Source: Thalassococcus profundi
GTDB taxonomy: Bacteria; Pseudomonadota; Alphaproteobacteria; Rhodobacterales; Rhodobacteraceae
Direction of reading: 5' to 3'
Length of the DNA: 64,000 nucleotides
Assembly (NCBI RefSeq): GCF_003344785.1
Contig: NZ_QPMK01000015.1
Coordinates: 62,935-126,934 of the forward strand
Below, one piece after another: positions 17,422 to 26,556 of the stretch. The position numbers and the translations under genes were made by a program. The notes beneath the pieces were generated by a model. The model did not search any database, had not been told where the DNA came from, and saw only the letters and a program-made list of their open reading frames with translations. Each line of letters opens with the position of its first letter. Positions within the stretch are counted from its first letter, which is position 1.

Positions 17422-20400
17422 ATGTCCGATCAAGCAGACACATCCTTCGGGTCCGACAGGATCATCGTCGGCATCGGCGCTTCTGCCGGCGGGCTTGAGG
17501 CATTTCAGATGTTCCTCAAGGGCCTGCCAGAGGATCACGGCATGGTCCTGGTGCTGGTCCAGCATCTCGATCCCGACCACGTCAGCCTGATGCCCGAGCT
17601 GGTCGCCAACAAGACCAAGTCTCCGGTGCACAGCGTCGAGGACAACATGGCGGTGGAGCCGGGGCACATCTACCTGATCCCTCCGGGCTACGAGATGGAG
17701 CTGCGCGACGGGCACCTGCGGCTCGAGGAATTCAAGTCGCCGCGCGGCTTGCGCCGCCCGATCGACCGGTTCTTCCGCAGCCTCGCCCGCGAATGCGGCG
17801 AAAGCGCCGTGGCCGTGGTGCTCTCGGGCACCGGCAGCGACGGCGCCGACGGCGCGCGCGAGGTCAAGGGCGCGGGCGGTCTCGTCTTCGTGCAGGACCC
17901 GCGGCAGGCCAAGTACGACGGCATGCCGCAGAGCGTGCTGGACCTCTCCGGTGCCGACGTCATGTCGAAGGCCGAAGAGATCATCGAGGTTGTGCGCGAC
18001 TACTACAACCTGCGCACGGATGCCCAGTACGCCCAGTCCGACGACGACGAATTCCTGGGCCGGATCATGCGGCACGTGCGGTTCCGCACCGGCCACGACT
18101 TCGCCGATTACAAGAAAGGCACGATGCTGCGCCGGGTGGCGGTGCGCATGTCGGTGCTGAACATCTCGTCCCCCGGCGGTTACCTGCGCTACATCGCCGA
18201 ACACAAGGAAGAGGCGGACTTGCTGTTCCGCGACCTGCTGATCAACGTCACCAGCTTTTTCCGAGACCGCGAACATTTCGAGGCGCTGAACGGCGAGGTC
18301 ATCCCGCATATCGTCGAGACCTGCGAGGAGCACGGCGAAATCCGCGTCTGGGTCGCGGGCTGTTCCACCGGGGAAGAGGCCTATTCGCTGGCGATGCTCT
18401 TTGCCGAGGAAGTCGAGCGCACCAAACGCGCCTCCAAGGTCGTGGTCTTCGCCACCGACATCGACGAGGCGGCCCTCGCCAAGGCCCGGACCGGGGTCTA
18501 TTCGGATTCGATCTCCGAGAAGGTCCCGGCCAACCTGCTGGAGCGGTATTTCCGCCCGCGCAACGACGGCTACGAGGTCGGCCCTCAACTGCGCGAGATG
18601 GTGCGCTTTTCGCGGCACAGCTTCGTCAAGGACCCGCCATTCTCCAAGCTCGACCTCGTCGCCTGCCGCAACGTTCTGATATATTTCAAGGAAAATCTTC
18701 AGGAAACCGCGATCAAGGTGTTCCACTACGCGCTGGTCGAAGACGGATTCCTGTTCATCGGCCCCAGTGAGAACCCGCGAACGATTCCGGAGCGCTTTAC
18801 CGAGGTCGTACCCCATGCGCGCATCTTCCGCCGCCGTCCGGGGGTGGCAAAGGCGTTGAACCTTGGCGCCATGTCCGCCTCTACCCTGAGCAGCAACGGC
18901 CCGCAGGACGACACGCGCGCCGCGCCGCGCGGCCCGTCCGACGTGGAGCGGGTGCTGCTCGACCACCACGCGCCGCCTTATTTGCACGTCAACCGCAACG
19001 AGGAAGTCGTCTATGCCGCCGAAGGCGCGACCCGGTTCCTGCGGGTGCGCAGCGGCAAGCTGAGCAACGCGCTGTACGCCATGATCGCGCCGGAACTCGA
19101 AACCACCGTGCGGCGGGTCTGCCGGTTGGAATTCAGCGCCGGATCGGTGTCGGAACGCGAATTCGAGGGAGAGATCAACGGCCGAAAGGAACGCCTGGTG
19201 ATCGCGGCGAACCGGCTGGCGGACGGGTCGATGCTGCTAGTCTTCCACGACCAGTTGATGACCGACGACACCCGGCCCGGCGGCGGCGATACCAGCCAGC
19301 AGGACGACGCTTATATCCGCGAGCTGGAGCTGGAGCTGGACCAGGCCCGCCAGGCCGTGCGCACCACGGTCGAGGAACTCGAGACATCGAACGAGGAGCT
19401 CAAGAGCTCCAACGAAGAGATGATGTCGATGAACGAGGAATTGCAGTCGGCCAACGAAGAACTGACCACGATCAACGACGAGCTTCAGGAAAAGCTGCGC
19501 GAGCTGAACCAGGCCAATGCCGATCTGAAGAGCTTTACCGAAAGCGCCCGCATCGCGACGGTGTTCCTCGACGACCAGCTGCGCCTGCGCAACTTCACCC
19601 CCGAGGCCGAGAACTACTTTGGCTTCACCAAGGTCGACATCGGCCGCAACATGGCCGACCTCAACGCCCGCGTCGACCAGGCCAAGCTGATGGAAATCTG
19701 CGAAGCAGTTCTGAACGACCGGATCGAACGGGAATATGAATTCGTCACCCGCGACACCGGCGATTTCCTCAACTGCAACGTCATGCATTATTCGCCCGAC
19801 GGCAAATCCCAGCGCGGCGTGGTCTTCACCCTGCAGGACGTCACCGAACTGCGCGAGGCGCTGCGCCAGGCCACCGAGGCCAAGCGCCTGTCCGAAGAGC
19901 GCAGGAACGAAGTCGAACAGATCTATCGCACCAGCCCGTTGGCCATGGGTCTTTTCGATTCCGAAATGCGCTACGTCCGGCTCAACGAGAAACTGGCCGA
20001 GATCAACGGCGAGCCGCTGGAACGGCACATCGGCGCCACCCTGCGCGAAATCATCCCGGACGTCGCCGACCATACCGAAAAGGTGATCGAGCGGGTGTTC
20101 GAAACCGGCCAGCCGGTCCGCGGCGAGCGGGTGACCGGTGTGATCCGCTCGGCCCCCGACGATGTGCGGGTCTGGGAAACCGACTGGATGCCGTTCCTGC
20201 AGAACGGCAAGGTCACCGCAGTGTCGGCAAACGTCCGCGACATCACCGAACAGGTGGAAACCGCCGAAAGCCTGCGCCGCGTCATGCGCGAACTGGAACA
20301 CCGGGTGAAGAACATGCTGGCCAATGTCGGCGCGTTGATCAACCAGGCCAGGCGCGAAGCGACCGCCGACAAGGAGGTTTACGAAAAGCTCACCCGCCGC

Positions 20401-20889
20401 ATCGAAGGGCTGGCCAAGACGCACACGCTGCTGATGTCCGAACAATGGTCATCGGCCGGCCTGCACGACATCGTCGCTCCGGAGACCACCGGTGTCTACG
20501 GCGAGGACCGCGTGACCCTGAGCGGCCCGGACCTCCGGGTCAATTCGCAGACGACGCTGGCGCTGGGCATGGCGATCCACGAACTGGCCACCAACGCCGC
20601 CAAGTACGGGGCTTTCTCGACCGAAGAGGGCACCGTCACGGTCAGATGGTCAAGGATCAACGATGCAGACGGCGACCGTCTGGTGCTGGAATGGATCGAA
20701 CGCGGTGGCCCCGAAATCAAAGAACCCAAGTCGAACGGCTTTGGCAGCCAGCTTATTTCCTCGACCCTCGAAGGCACGCTGGGCGGAGTGACACAAATGA
20801 TCTGGGAACCCGAAGGACTGACATTTGTTGTCGAACTGGACTTTTCCGAGGTAAGCGCCCCCAATGACACCACCCAATCCCTTCACTGA
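17422..20889 (+). CDS. CheB-CheR-PAS-PAS-HWE hybrid sensory histidine kinase
   Basis: An 1155-aa multidomain signalling protein. A CheB-type methylesterase domain spans residues 12-195 with its Ser-His-Asp set at S21 (GIGASAGG), H48 (VQHLD) and D140 (SGTGSDGADG). A CheR methyltransferase domain (about 215-475) has the SAM motif WVAGCSTGEEAYSLA. A heptad-rich coiled coil (ETSNEELKSSNEEM onward) follows, then two PAS domains (about 710-830 and 840-950). An HWE/HisKA_2 kinase domain comes last, with the phospho-acceptor His960 in ELEHRVKNMLANVG. The ATPase N-box is AIHELATNAAKYGA. The start at 17422 is the first family-like Met. The gene overlaps the receiver gene by 26 bp. Confidence 0.93.
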   Translation: MSDQADTSFGSDRIIVGIGASAGGLEAFQMFLKGLPEDHGMVLVLVQHLDPDHVSLMPELVANKTKSPVHSVEDNMAVEPGHIYLIPPGYEMELRDGHLRLEEFKSPRGLRRPIDRFFRSLARECGESAVAVVLSGTGSDGADGAREVKGAGGLVFVQDPRQAKYDGMPQSVLDLSGADVMSKAEEIIEVVRDYYNLRTDAQYAQSDDDEFLGRIMRHVRFRTGHDFADYKKGTMLRRVAVRMSVLNISSPGGYLRYIAEHKEEADLLFRDLLINVTSFFRDREHFEALNGEVIPHIVETCEEHGEIRVWVAGCSTGEEAYSLAMLFAEEVERTKRASKVVVFATDIDEAALAKARTGVYSDSISEKVPANLLERYFRPRNDGYEVGPQLREMVRFSRHSFVKDPPFSKLDLVACRNVLIYFKENLQETAIKVFHYALVEDGFLFIGPSENPRTIPERFTEVVPHARIFRRRPGVAKALNLGAMSASTLSSNGPQDDTRAAPRGPSDVERVLLDHHAPPYLHVNRNEEVVYAAEGATRFLRVRSGKLSNALYAMIAPELETTVRRVCRLEFSAGSVSEREFEGEINGRKERLVIAANRLADGSMLLVFHDQLMTDDTRPGGGDTSQQDDAYIRELELELDQARQAVRTTVEELETSNEELKSSNEEMMSMNEELQSANEELTTINDELQEKLRELNQANADLKSFTESARIATVFLDDQLRLRNFTPEAENYFGFTKVDIGRNMADLNARVDQAKLMEICEAVLNDRIEREYEFVTRDTGDFLNCNVMHYSPDGKSQRGVVFTLQDVTELREALRQATEAKRLSEERRNEVEQIYRTSPLAMGLFDSEMRYVRLNEKLAEINGEPLERHIGATLREIIPDVADHTEKVIERVFETGQPVRGERVTGVIRSAPDDVRVWETDWMPFLQNGKVTAVSANVRDITEQVETAESLRRVMRELEHRVKNMLANVGALINQARREATADKEVYEKLTRRIEGLAKTHTLLMSEQWSSAGLHDIVAPETTGVYGEDRVTLSGPDLRVNSQTTLALGMAIHELATNAAKYGAFSTEEGTVTVRWSRINDADGDRLVLEWIERGGPEIKEPKSNGFGSQLISSTLEGTLGGVTQMIWEPEGLTFVVELDFSEVSAPNDTTQSLH

Positions 20890-21244
20890 TCTGCATGTCC
20901 TCTACCTGGAGGACGAGCCGCTGATCGCGTTCGATACGGCCGACAGCCTCAGTGAACTGGGCTTTACCAACGTCAAGTCCGTCTACAAGCTCAAGGCCGC
21001 CGAACGGGCGGCCGAGGCGTCGCGTTTCGATCTGGCCGTGCTCGACATCAATGTCGACCGGAAACAGACGAGCCTGGAACTGGGCAAGGCCTTGCTGGAT
21101 CAGGGCACGCGGGTGGTTTTCGCGTCGGGCAACAGTTACGACGCCAAACGGCTGCGCGCCGACGGCTACCTCTTTCTCGACAAGCCGTTCAGCCAGCAGC
21201 AGCTGCGCACCGTCCTCGAAGAGGCGCTCGCCGCCCGGGCCTGA
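20864..21244 (+). CDS. Single-domain response regulator
   Basis: A 126-aa stand-alone CheY-like receiver with the acidic pair in LYLEDEPLIAFD, phospho-acceptor Asp61 in AVLDINVD and the conserved Lys in LFLDKPFS. It has no output domain. It overlaps the 3' end of the HWE kinase gene and is surely its cognate partner; small receivers of this type (FixJ/PhyR-like sinks) commonly accompany HWE kinases in alphaproteobacteria. It may act as a phosphate shuttle or by protein interaction. Confidence 0.93.
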   Translation: MTPPNPFTDLHVLYLEDEPLIAFDTADSLSELGFTNVKSVYKLKAAERAAEASRFDLAVLDINVDRKQTSLELGKALLDQGTRVVFASGNSYDAKRLRADGYLFLDKPFSQQQLRTVLEEALAARA

Positions 21245-21328
21245 TCTGGCGCAGACGTGACGGCGGGCGCTTGGACATCCCGGCCGGGCGCCGCTATCCT
21301 CGGCGCAGTCAAACCGGCGAGGGCGGTG

Positions 21329-22576
21329 ATGAGATTCCGGGCACTGGGTATTCTGGCGGTTCTGGCCTGCTTTTGTGCGGTGCCTTCGCTGACATCGGCG
21401 CAGACCCGCGCAGAGGTCGAGGCGCAATACCAGGACTGGCTGAACTCGGTGATCTGGCCGCGCGCGCAGGCCGCGCGCGTGCAGCGCGCGACCTTCGACC
21501 GGGCCTTCGCCGGCGCGCGGCTCAACTGGGATTTGCCGGACCTCGTGCCGCCCGGCCAGCCCGCCCCAACGGAGCGCCGCCAGAGTCAGGCGGAATTCGG
21601 ATCGCCGGGCAAGTATTTCAACCGCGGCTCGGTCGACGGCGCCACCACCGTAGGTCGCCAGATGGCCGGGCGCCACGCGGCCACGCTAGCCGCAGTCGAA
21701 CGGTCCACGAGCGTGCCGGGCCGGATCATCCTCGCCATCTGGGGCCGCGAGAGCGGCTATGGCCGCGTTGCGATCCCGCACAACGTCTTCGAGGTGCTGG
21801 GCACCAAGGGCTTCATGAGCACCCGCGCCGACTATTTCACCGAGGAGCTGATCGCCGCTTTGCAGATCGCGGAAGCCGGCCACGCGCCCGAGGGCGCGAT
21901 GAAAAGCAGCTGGGCCGGGGCGCTCGGCCAGCCGCAGTTCATGCCGTCGAATTTCCTGAAATATGCCGCCGACGGCGACGGCGACGGCCGTGCCGACATT
22001 TGGCGGTCCGAGGCCGACACCATCGCCTCGATCGGGACCTACCTGGCGCGGCACGGCTGGGACAGCGCCCGCGATTGGGGGTTCGAGGTTACCGTGCCCG
22101 CCGGGGTGTCCTGCGCTTTGGAAGGGCCGGACCAGGGCCGGCCGATTTCGGAATGGGAGGCCATGGGCATCGCACGGATCGGCGGAAAGGCTTTTCCGGC
22201 ACATGAACGCCGGGCGACCGGGTTCCTGCTGATGCCCGCAGGCCGCTACGGTCCGGCCTTCGTGGTGACACCGAACTTCTACGTGCTCAAGGACTACAAC
22301 ATGAGCGACCTTTACGCGCTGTTCGTAGGCCACGTGGGCGACCGTATCCAGTACGGCATGGGCGATTTCCAGGGCGATTGGGGGCAGGTCGGTGGGCTTC
22401 TGAGGTCGGACGTGGCAGCGATGCAGCGCGCACTGATCGCGCAAGGCCATGACGTTGGCGGGGCCGATGGTCTGGCGGGATTCAAGACCCGCCGCTCCAT
22501 CGGCCGCTGGCAGGAAGCGCAGGGCCGCGCGGCCACCTGCTTTCCGCAACGGGACATGCGGTCAGAACTGCGCTGA
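21329..22576 (+). CDS. Lytic murein transglycosylase, MltB type
   Basis: A 415-aa exported enzyme. The signal peptide is MRFRALGILAVLACFCAVPS followed by LTSA, with no lipobox at the cleavage site. The catalytic Glu lies in IWGRESGYGR, and the family segment SWAGALGQPQFMPSNFLKYA follows. The C-terminal ~60 residues are a peptidoglycan-binding domain (RSDVAAMQRALIAQGHDVGG). It cleaves glycan strands to 1,6-anhydro-MurNAc products. The start at 21329 is preferred because it starts the signal peptide and GAGG lies 6 bp upstream. Confidence 0.93.
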   Translation: MRFRALGILAVLACFCAVPSLTSAQTRAEVEAQYQDWLNSVIWPRAQAARVQRATFDRAFAGARLNWDLPDLVPPGQPAPTERRQSQAEFGSPGKYFNRGSVDGATTVGRQMAGRHAATLAAVERSTSVPGRIILAIWGRESGYGRVAIPHNVFEVLGTKGFMSTRADYFTEELIAALQIAEAGHAPEGAMKSSWAGALGQPQFMPSNFLKYAADGDGDGRADIWRSEADTIASIGTYLARHGWDSARDWGFEVTVPAGVSCALEGPDQGRPISEWEAMGIARIGGKAFPAHERRATGFLLMPAGRYGPAFVVTPNFYVLKDYNMSDLYALFVGHVGDRIQYGMGDFQGDWGQVGGLLRSDVAAMQRALIAQGHDVGGADGLAGFKTRRSIGRWQEAQGRAATCFPQRDMRSELR

Positions 22577-22822
22577 CGGCCGCGACGGGCGCGGGCCGGT
22601 TGGATGCTCCATTCTCCGAGTACGGAGCGGGTTCGCAGCCGTGAAATTTGGATGCAGGTGCCTTCGGTCTTTTGCGATACGGGCTCGACGGGTGCTGCGC
22701 CTACGCCCAAGCCAGGTGATCAAGGCTGACCCACGGAGGCATCAGGGTCGACGGCGCCTTTCACATCGCGCCATTTGACCATATCGTGACGGCAATAATC
22801 CTTCAGCGACAAGGGAAATACC
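22577..22822. other. Intergenic region upstream of the Mop gene
   Basis: No gene is seen. Near its right end TTGACC (22775-22780) and AATAAT (22794-22799) resemble promoter elements but are only 13 bp apart. AAGGGAAATACC before the Mop ATG supplies the ribosome site. Confidence 0.5.
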
Positions 22823-23032
22823 ATGAAAATCAGCGCACGCAACAAGCTGACCGGGACGGTCGTGGCGATCGACAAGGGCGCGGTCAATGCGACCGTGCAG
22901 ATCGACCTGGGCGGGGCGGCCATCGTGACCGCGATGATCACCAATGCCTCGGTCGATGAGCTGGGGCTCGAAGTGGGCAAGACCGCCTACGCCATCGTGA
23001 AGGCGTCGGACGTCATGGTCGGCGCCGACTGA
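22823..23032 (+). CDS. Molybdopterin-binding (Mop/TOBE) protein
   Basis: A 69-aa single TOBE/Mop domain protein: [20 protein letters not shown] at the N terminus and [20 protein letters not shown] at the C terminus. Such molbindins bind molybdate or tungstate, storing the anion or sensing it in the cytosol. Its 3' end overlaps, tail to tail, the remnant of an ABC-transporter ATPase on the other strand. This suggests a former molybdate-uptake locus that was later truncated. Confidence 0.92.
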   Translation: MKISARNKLTGTVVAIDKGAVNATVQIDLGGAAIVTAMITNASVDELGLEVGKTAYAIVKASDVMVGAD

Positions 23033-23359
23033 CGCAGGGACGGCAGGCAGACCCTGCGGCCCGAGGACGTGGTCTCGACGGTCACCGGCAGGCCGTAGAC
23101 GGTCGAAAGGTTGGCCTCTGTCAGGACCTCCGAGGCAGCGCCATCGGCCAGCACGCCGCCGCGATGCATCAGCAGGACACGGGCGTTCAGGGCAAAGGCC
23201 TGGTCCGGGTCGTGGGTCGACAGGATCACGCCGCGTCCCTCGCTTGTGGCGCTGCGGGCGAGGCTCTCGATTTGCGCCAAAACCTGTGCCTGGTTGCCGA
23301 AGTCGAGGCTTGCCGTCGGTTCGTCCATCACGATCAGCGCCGCTTCCTGGGCCAGGGCA
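22987..23359 (-). pseudogene. C-terminal remnant of a FecE/MolC-type ABC ATPase
   Basis: Only the second half of an ATPase remains. From the right the homologous reading is ALAQEAALIVMDEPTASLDF (Walker B), then ILSTHDPDQAFALNARVLLM (H-loop), ending [20 protein letters not shown]. Walker A and the signature LSGGQ are missing. Similarity stops at about 23358, where IS30 transposase sequence begins on the opposite strand. The FecCD-type subfamily and the adjacent Mop gene point to a lost molybdate or metal-complex importer. The upstream ~13 codons of the open frame past the junction are transposase antisense. Confidence 0.85.
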
Positions 23360-24157
23360 TGGAGCCCGGAGCAGATCTCGCGCAGACTGCAACTCGACTT
23401 TCCCGAGGACAAGACGATGCGGATCAGTCATGAGGCGATCTACCAAGCACTCTATGTCCAGGGCCGCGGTGCCTTGCGTCGCGAACTGACCGCCTGCCTG
23501 CGCACGGGGCGGGCGCTGCGCGTTCCAAGGGCGCGCGTTCATGGCCGAGGAAAGTCCTTCGTGTCGCCCGAGGTCATGATCAGCGAACGGCCAGCGGAAG
23601 CCGCCGATCGAGCCGTGCCTGGTCATTGGGAGGGTGACCTGATCCTGGGACAGAACCGATCGGCGATCGGGACGCTGGTGGAACGCTCGACGCGATTCAC
23701 GATGCTTCTGCACCTCCCGCCGATGCCCGGTCATGGCGAGGGACCACGCATGAAGAACGGCCCTCCGCTTGCCGGACATGGCGCTGAGGCCGTGCGCGAC
23801 GCCATCGTCGCCACGATCATGACACTGCCCGAACAACTCCGCCGATCGTTGGCCTGGGATCAGGGGGCTGAGATGGCGCGTCATGCAGATCTGAGGATTA
23901 AACACGGTCTGCCGGTTTACTTTTGCGATCCTCACAGCCCTTGGCAACGTGGCACAAACGAGAACACCAATGGGCTATTGCGCCAGTACTTTCCCAAGGG
24001 CACAGACCTTAGCCAGCACGGGCCCAACGAACTCGAGGCTGTCGCCGCCGCACTCAACGGCAGACCGCGCAAAGCCCTCGAATGGAAAACCCCCGCCGAA
24101 GTACTGGACGCCCATCTGCTTGCCGCGCAAAATGCCGGTGTTGCGACGACCGGTTGA
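23360..24157 (+). pseudogene. IS30-family transposase, N-terminally truncated
   Basis: The reading begins WSPEQISRRLQLDF, exactly at the edge of the ABC ATPase remnant, and continues through RISHEAIYQALYVQGRG. The catalytic core is complete: first Asp in HWEGDLILG, second Asp in LAWDQGAEM, Glu in GTNENTNGLLRQYFPKGTD. About 100 residues of the normal N-terminal helix-turn-helix region are missing, so it should be unable to recognise its ends. The open frame continues upstream only because it is antisense to the ATPase. No terminal inverted repeats were identified. Confidence 0.85.
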
Positions 24158-24165
24158 GACCGCCC

Positions 24166-24443
24166 AATACTGCTCCGTCGACTATCAGGCCGAACTCCGA
24201 AAAAGAGGTATCCTGATCTCTATGAGCGGGCGCGGGAACTGCTACGACAACGCGATGGTGGAAGCGTTCTTCAAGACCATCAAGTCCGAGTTGATCTGGC
24301 CGATCGCCTGGCAATCCCGCCAGCAGGCTAAAAACGCCATCGCCAGATACATCGACGGGTTCTATAACCCCGTCAGGCGACATTCATCGCTCGGCTTCCA
24401 GAGCCCCATCGCCTTTGAGCGAAAGGCCCGCGAAGTGAGCTAA
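24166..24443 (+). pseudogene. IS3-family transposase (OrfB) C-terminal fragment
   Basis: From about 24166 the frame reads TAQYCSVDYQAELRKRGILI, then MSGRGNCYDNAMVEAFFKTI and RRHSSLGFQSPIAFERKA. This is the final third of an IS3 integrase with the catalytic Glu (MVEAFFKTIKSE). The two Asp of the DDE triad and the upstream OrfA are absent. It starts within 10 bp of the end of the IS30 remnant in another frame. The bases before 24166 in this frame are shadow of the IS30 sequence. Confidence 0.85.
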
Positions 24444-24475
24444 ACGCCCTCCACAAAAGCCGGGCAAGTCCAGAC

Positions 24476-24652
24476 AGCTACGACCAGCTTCGTGGTCACC
24501 TCGCCGACTTCATGGCCGCGTATAACTTTGCCTGCAGGCTGAAGACGCTCAGCGGCCTCACGTCATACGACTACATCTGCAAAATCTGGACTTCAGAGCC
24601 AGACAGATTCACCGTCAATCCGATCTACCAGATTCCGGGACTGAACACCTAA
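24476..24652 (+). pseudogene. IS481-family transposase C-terminal fragment
   Basis: A short stretch without its own start reads SYDQLRGHLADFMAAYNFAC, then RLKTLSGLTSYDYICKIWTS and ends NPIYQIPGLNT followed by TAA. This is the typical last ~60 residues of an IS481-type integrase-core transposase. It is the third transposase piece in 1.3 kb and lies 131 bp left of the island's left repeat. Confidence 0.8.
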
Positions 24653-25021
24653 GTCCCGACTATGTCCGACATATCCTGGGACTTTACGGCGAAGCAAAGT
24701 AGCCATTCGGCAACTTAAACTAGCAAACCAAGAGCCTAAAGTGAGCCTAGCGCTCAAGCTCCACGTTGATAAGTCTTTAAAACAGTGGTGAGCCGTGCAG
24801 GACTGTGCGGGGTGAGGGAAATCAACGGCTTGCGCTGGCGAACCGGAAAACCCCGCCCCTTGAATTGATTGGGCTTTTCCGGCCTCTGGCGAACCGTTTC
24901 AGGGGACCTAGAAACCGAAAGGCCGCTGACTGGGTTGGCACCCGCGTCAACGGCCAAATCGAAAAGTTTGCTCGGAATGGATACCAGATCGCGCCCGTGA
25001 TCGCAATCGCGGGAGGGGCCG
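24653..25021. other. Gap holding the left island boundary
   Basis: No convincing gene. A 74-codon frame from GTG 24805 (ends 25029) has no recognisable features and starts inside the repeat-flank sequence, so it was not called. The left copy of the tRNA-derived 20-bp repeat lies at 24783-24802. GGGAGGGG at the right end is the ribosome site of the next gene. Confidence 0.6.
24783..24802. repeat. attL-like 20-bp direct repeat
   Basis: CAGTGGTGAGCCGTGCAGGA, identical to bases 31133-31152, where it forms the 3' end of tRNA-Lys. Here it is a fragment only: the bases to the right do not continue the tRNA. It marks the left end of an integrated element of about 6.35 kb. Confidence 0.8.
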
Positions 25022-25816
25022 ATGTCTGAGCTTCTGCCCTTCTGCAAGATCAAGCTGCAATATCTTCTGGAGATGGTCACCGACCACGAGTTGGACGACA
25101 ACGCCCTGCGCGTGGCGCTCTACTTGGCGCTGGCCCATGCCGATCATGAAACCGGCGAGAGCCGCCCGTCTTTCGAGACCATCGGCGCGGCCATCGGCAA
25201 GCACGCCAAATCGGTCAAGCGGGCGCTGAACAAGGTCGAGGCGGCGGGTTACATGACCGTGGAGCGCGGGACCAACAAGGGGAAATCCTCGCGCTACCGC
25301 CCGAGCGAAGCAGCCCTGAAGCGGGCCACCGAACGCCGCCGGGAGGGGGACAAGGTTGTCCCGCTTAGCCGTGCCAAAGGGGGACAATCCTGTCCACAAA
25401 GCGGGACAGACCTGTCCGGCAAAGGGGGACAGGATCGCCCCCTGAACAGAGAACAAGAACTTAGAAAAGAACAGGGGTGCGCGTCCGCGCCGGATTTGCC
25501 CGATGAAGGGCAATCCGGCGGAACGCGCCCGGACCTGGTGTTTGTCCCGAGGGGCATCTGCTTTGTCCGGGAGTGGGATGCACGGTTGGCCCGAGAAGGC
25601 ATGACGACGCTGGAGCGAAGCCGAGGTGATGGACGCCTTCGAACAGCTGGCCTTCGCCGGGCTGGACGGCGAGCAATACGACATGCTCTGGGTCCGTCAC
25701 AGCCACGAGGACCGCATAGAGCTGCACTTCTGCACCCCGCGCCTGGAGCTGACCACAGGCCGCAGCCTGAACATCGCGCCGCCGGGTTATCAGGAGGCCT
25801 TCGATTCCTTGCGTGA
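25022..25816 (+). pseudogene. Winged-helix (replication/mobilisation-associated) protein, 3' end scrambled
   Basis: The first ~110 residues form a clear helix-turn-helix domain: SRPSFETIGAAIGKHAKSVK, then RALNKVEAAGYMTVERGTNK. This type is common on alphaproteobacterial mobilisable plasmids. A polar linker and a REWDARLAREG segment follow. After about base 25605 the frame turns into Arg/Pro/His-rich sequence that is simply the +1 reading of the relaxase gene. The genuine 3' end has therefore been replaced by relaxase DNA. GGGAGGGG precedes the ATG, so it may still be translated as a 264-aa chimaera. Confidence 0.7.
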
Positions 25817-26094
25817 CCTGATGAACCAACGCCACGGCTGGGCCGATCCGATGGAGCTGGAGCGCGCCCAGGAGGTTCGCGACACCATCGAGGCCCCGAC
25901 CCGTGCTCAGGGCCGCGACGAGCTGCATGCGTGGATCCTCGATCAGATTTCGATGGGTCTGATCGAGGATCGCGCCAGCATGCTCGACGCCCTAGCAGAT
26001 GCGGGTTTTGACCTGCCCCGAGTCGGCAAGGCCTACCTGACCGCGCAAGACCCCGAGACCGGCGAACGCTGGCGCCTGAAAGGAGAGATTTTCC

Positions 26095-26556
26095 ATGAAG
26101 ACTGGCAAGCCGACCCGGCTGAGCGAGAAATTGAACGCGGAGCTGGACACGATACGCCAGGACTACGCCGCCTCGATGGCATCCCAGCTGGAGAGCTTCA
26201 GGACCGATTTGACGGCAATTGCGAACGACGCGCGGCGTACCATCGAGAACGATACGCGCCGCTTCCTGAACGAGAACAGGAGCTTGTTCGAAACGCGGAC
26301 CGATCAGATCAGGCGCTGGCTGACGATCTCGCCTTGGGTGATCTCGGGGCTGATCGTGACGGGGATCGCCTCGACGATGGCCGCGAGCTGGTTCTGGACG
26401 TCTCTGCTGACGCGCTCGGAGCTGACGGAACTCGGCCTGACGCGGATCGACCAGGGGGAACAGACCTGGCTGACACTGGACCCCGCCAGGACCGAGCTGA
26501 AGACCTGCGCGCTGGCCGGGACGCCGGTCATCTGCATCAAGATCGAGGAGAGATAG
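26095..26556 (+). CDS. MbeB-like mobilisation protein nested in the relaxase gene
   Basis: A 153-aa protein encoded wholly within the relaxase gene in another frame, preceded by a strong AAAGGAGAG site. Residues 1-75 are polar and helical. A hydrophobic segment (about 82-103: ISPWVISGLIVTGIASTMAA) would anchor it in the membrane, and a ~50-residue tail follows. In ColE1 the accessory genes mbeB and mbeD overlap mbeA in the same way, and MbeB has a membrane segment. The match is by layout and topology rather than clear sequence identity. Confidence 0.7.
   Translation: MKTGKPTRLSEKLNAELDTIRQDYAASMASQLESFRTDLTAIANDARRTIENDTRRFLNENRSLFETRTDQIRRWLTISPWVISGLIVTGIASTMAASWFWTSLLTRSELTELGLTRIDQGEQTWLTLDPARTELKTCALAGTPVICIKIEER

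Noticed and set aside
17308-18987. 559-codon minus-strand open frame opposite the CheB/CheR kinase
   Set aside because: High-GC antisense shadow of a well-supported multidomain gene.
24805-25029. 74-codon frame after attL
   Set aside because: It starts in the repeat flank without a ribosome site and overlaps the start of the winged-helix gene; no recognisable features.
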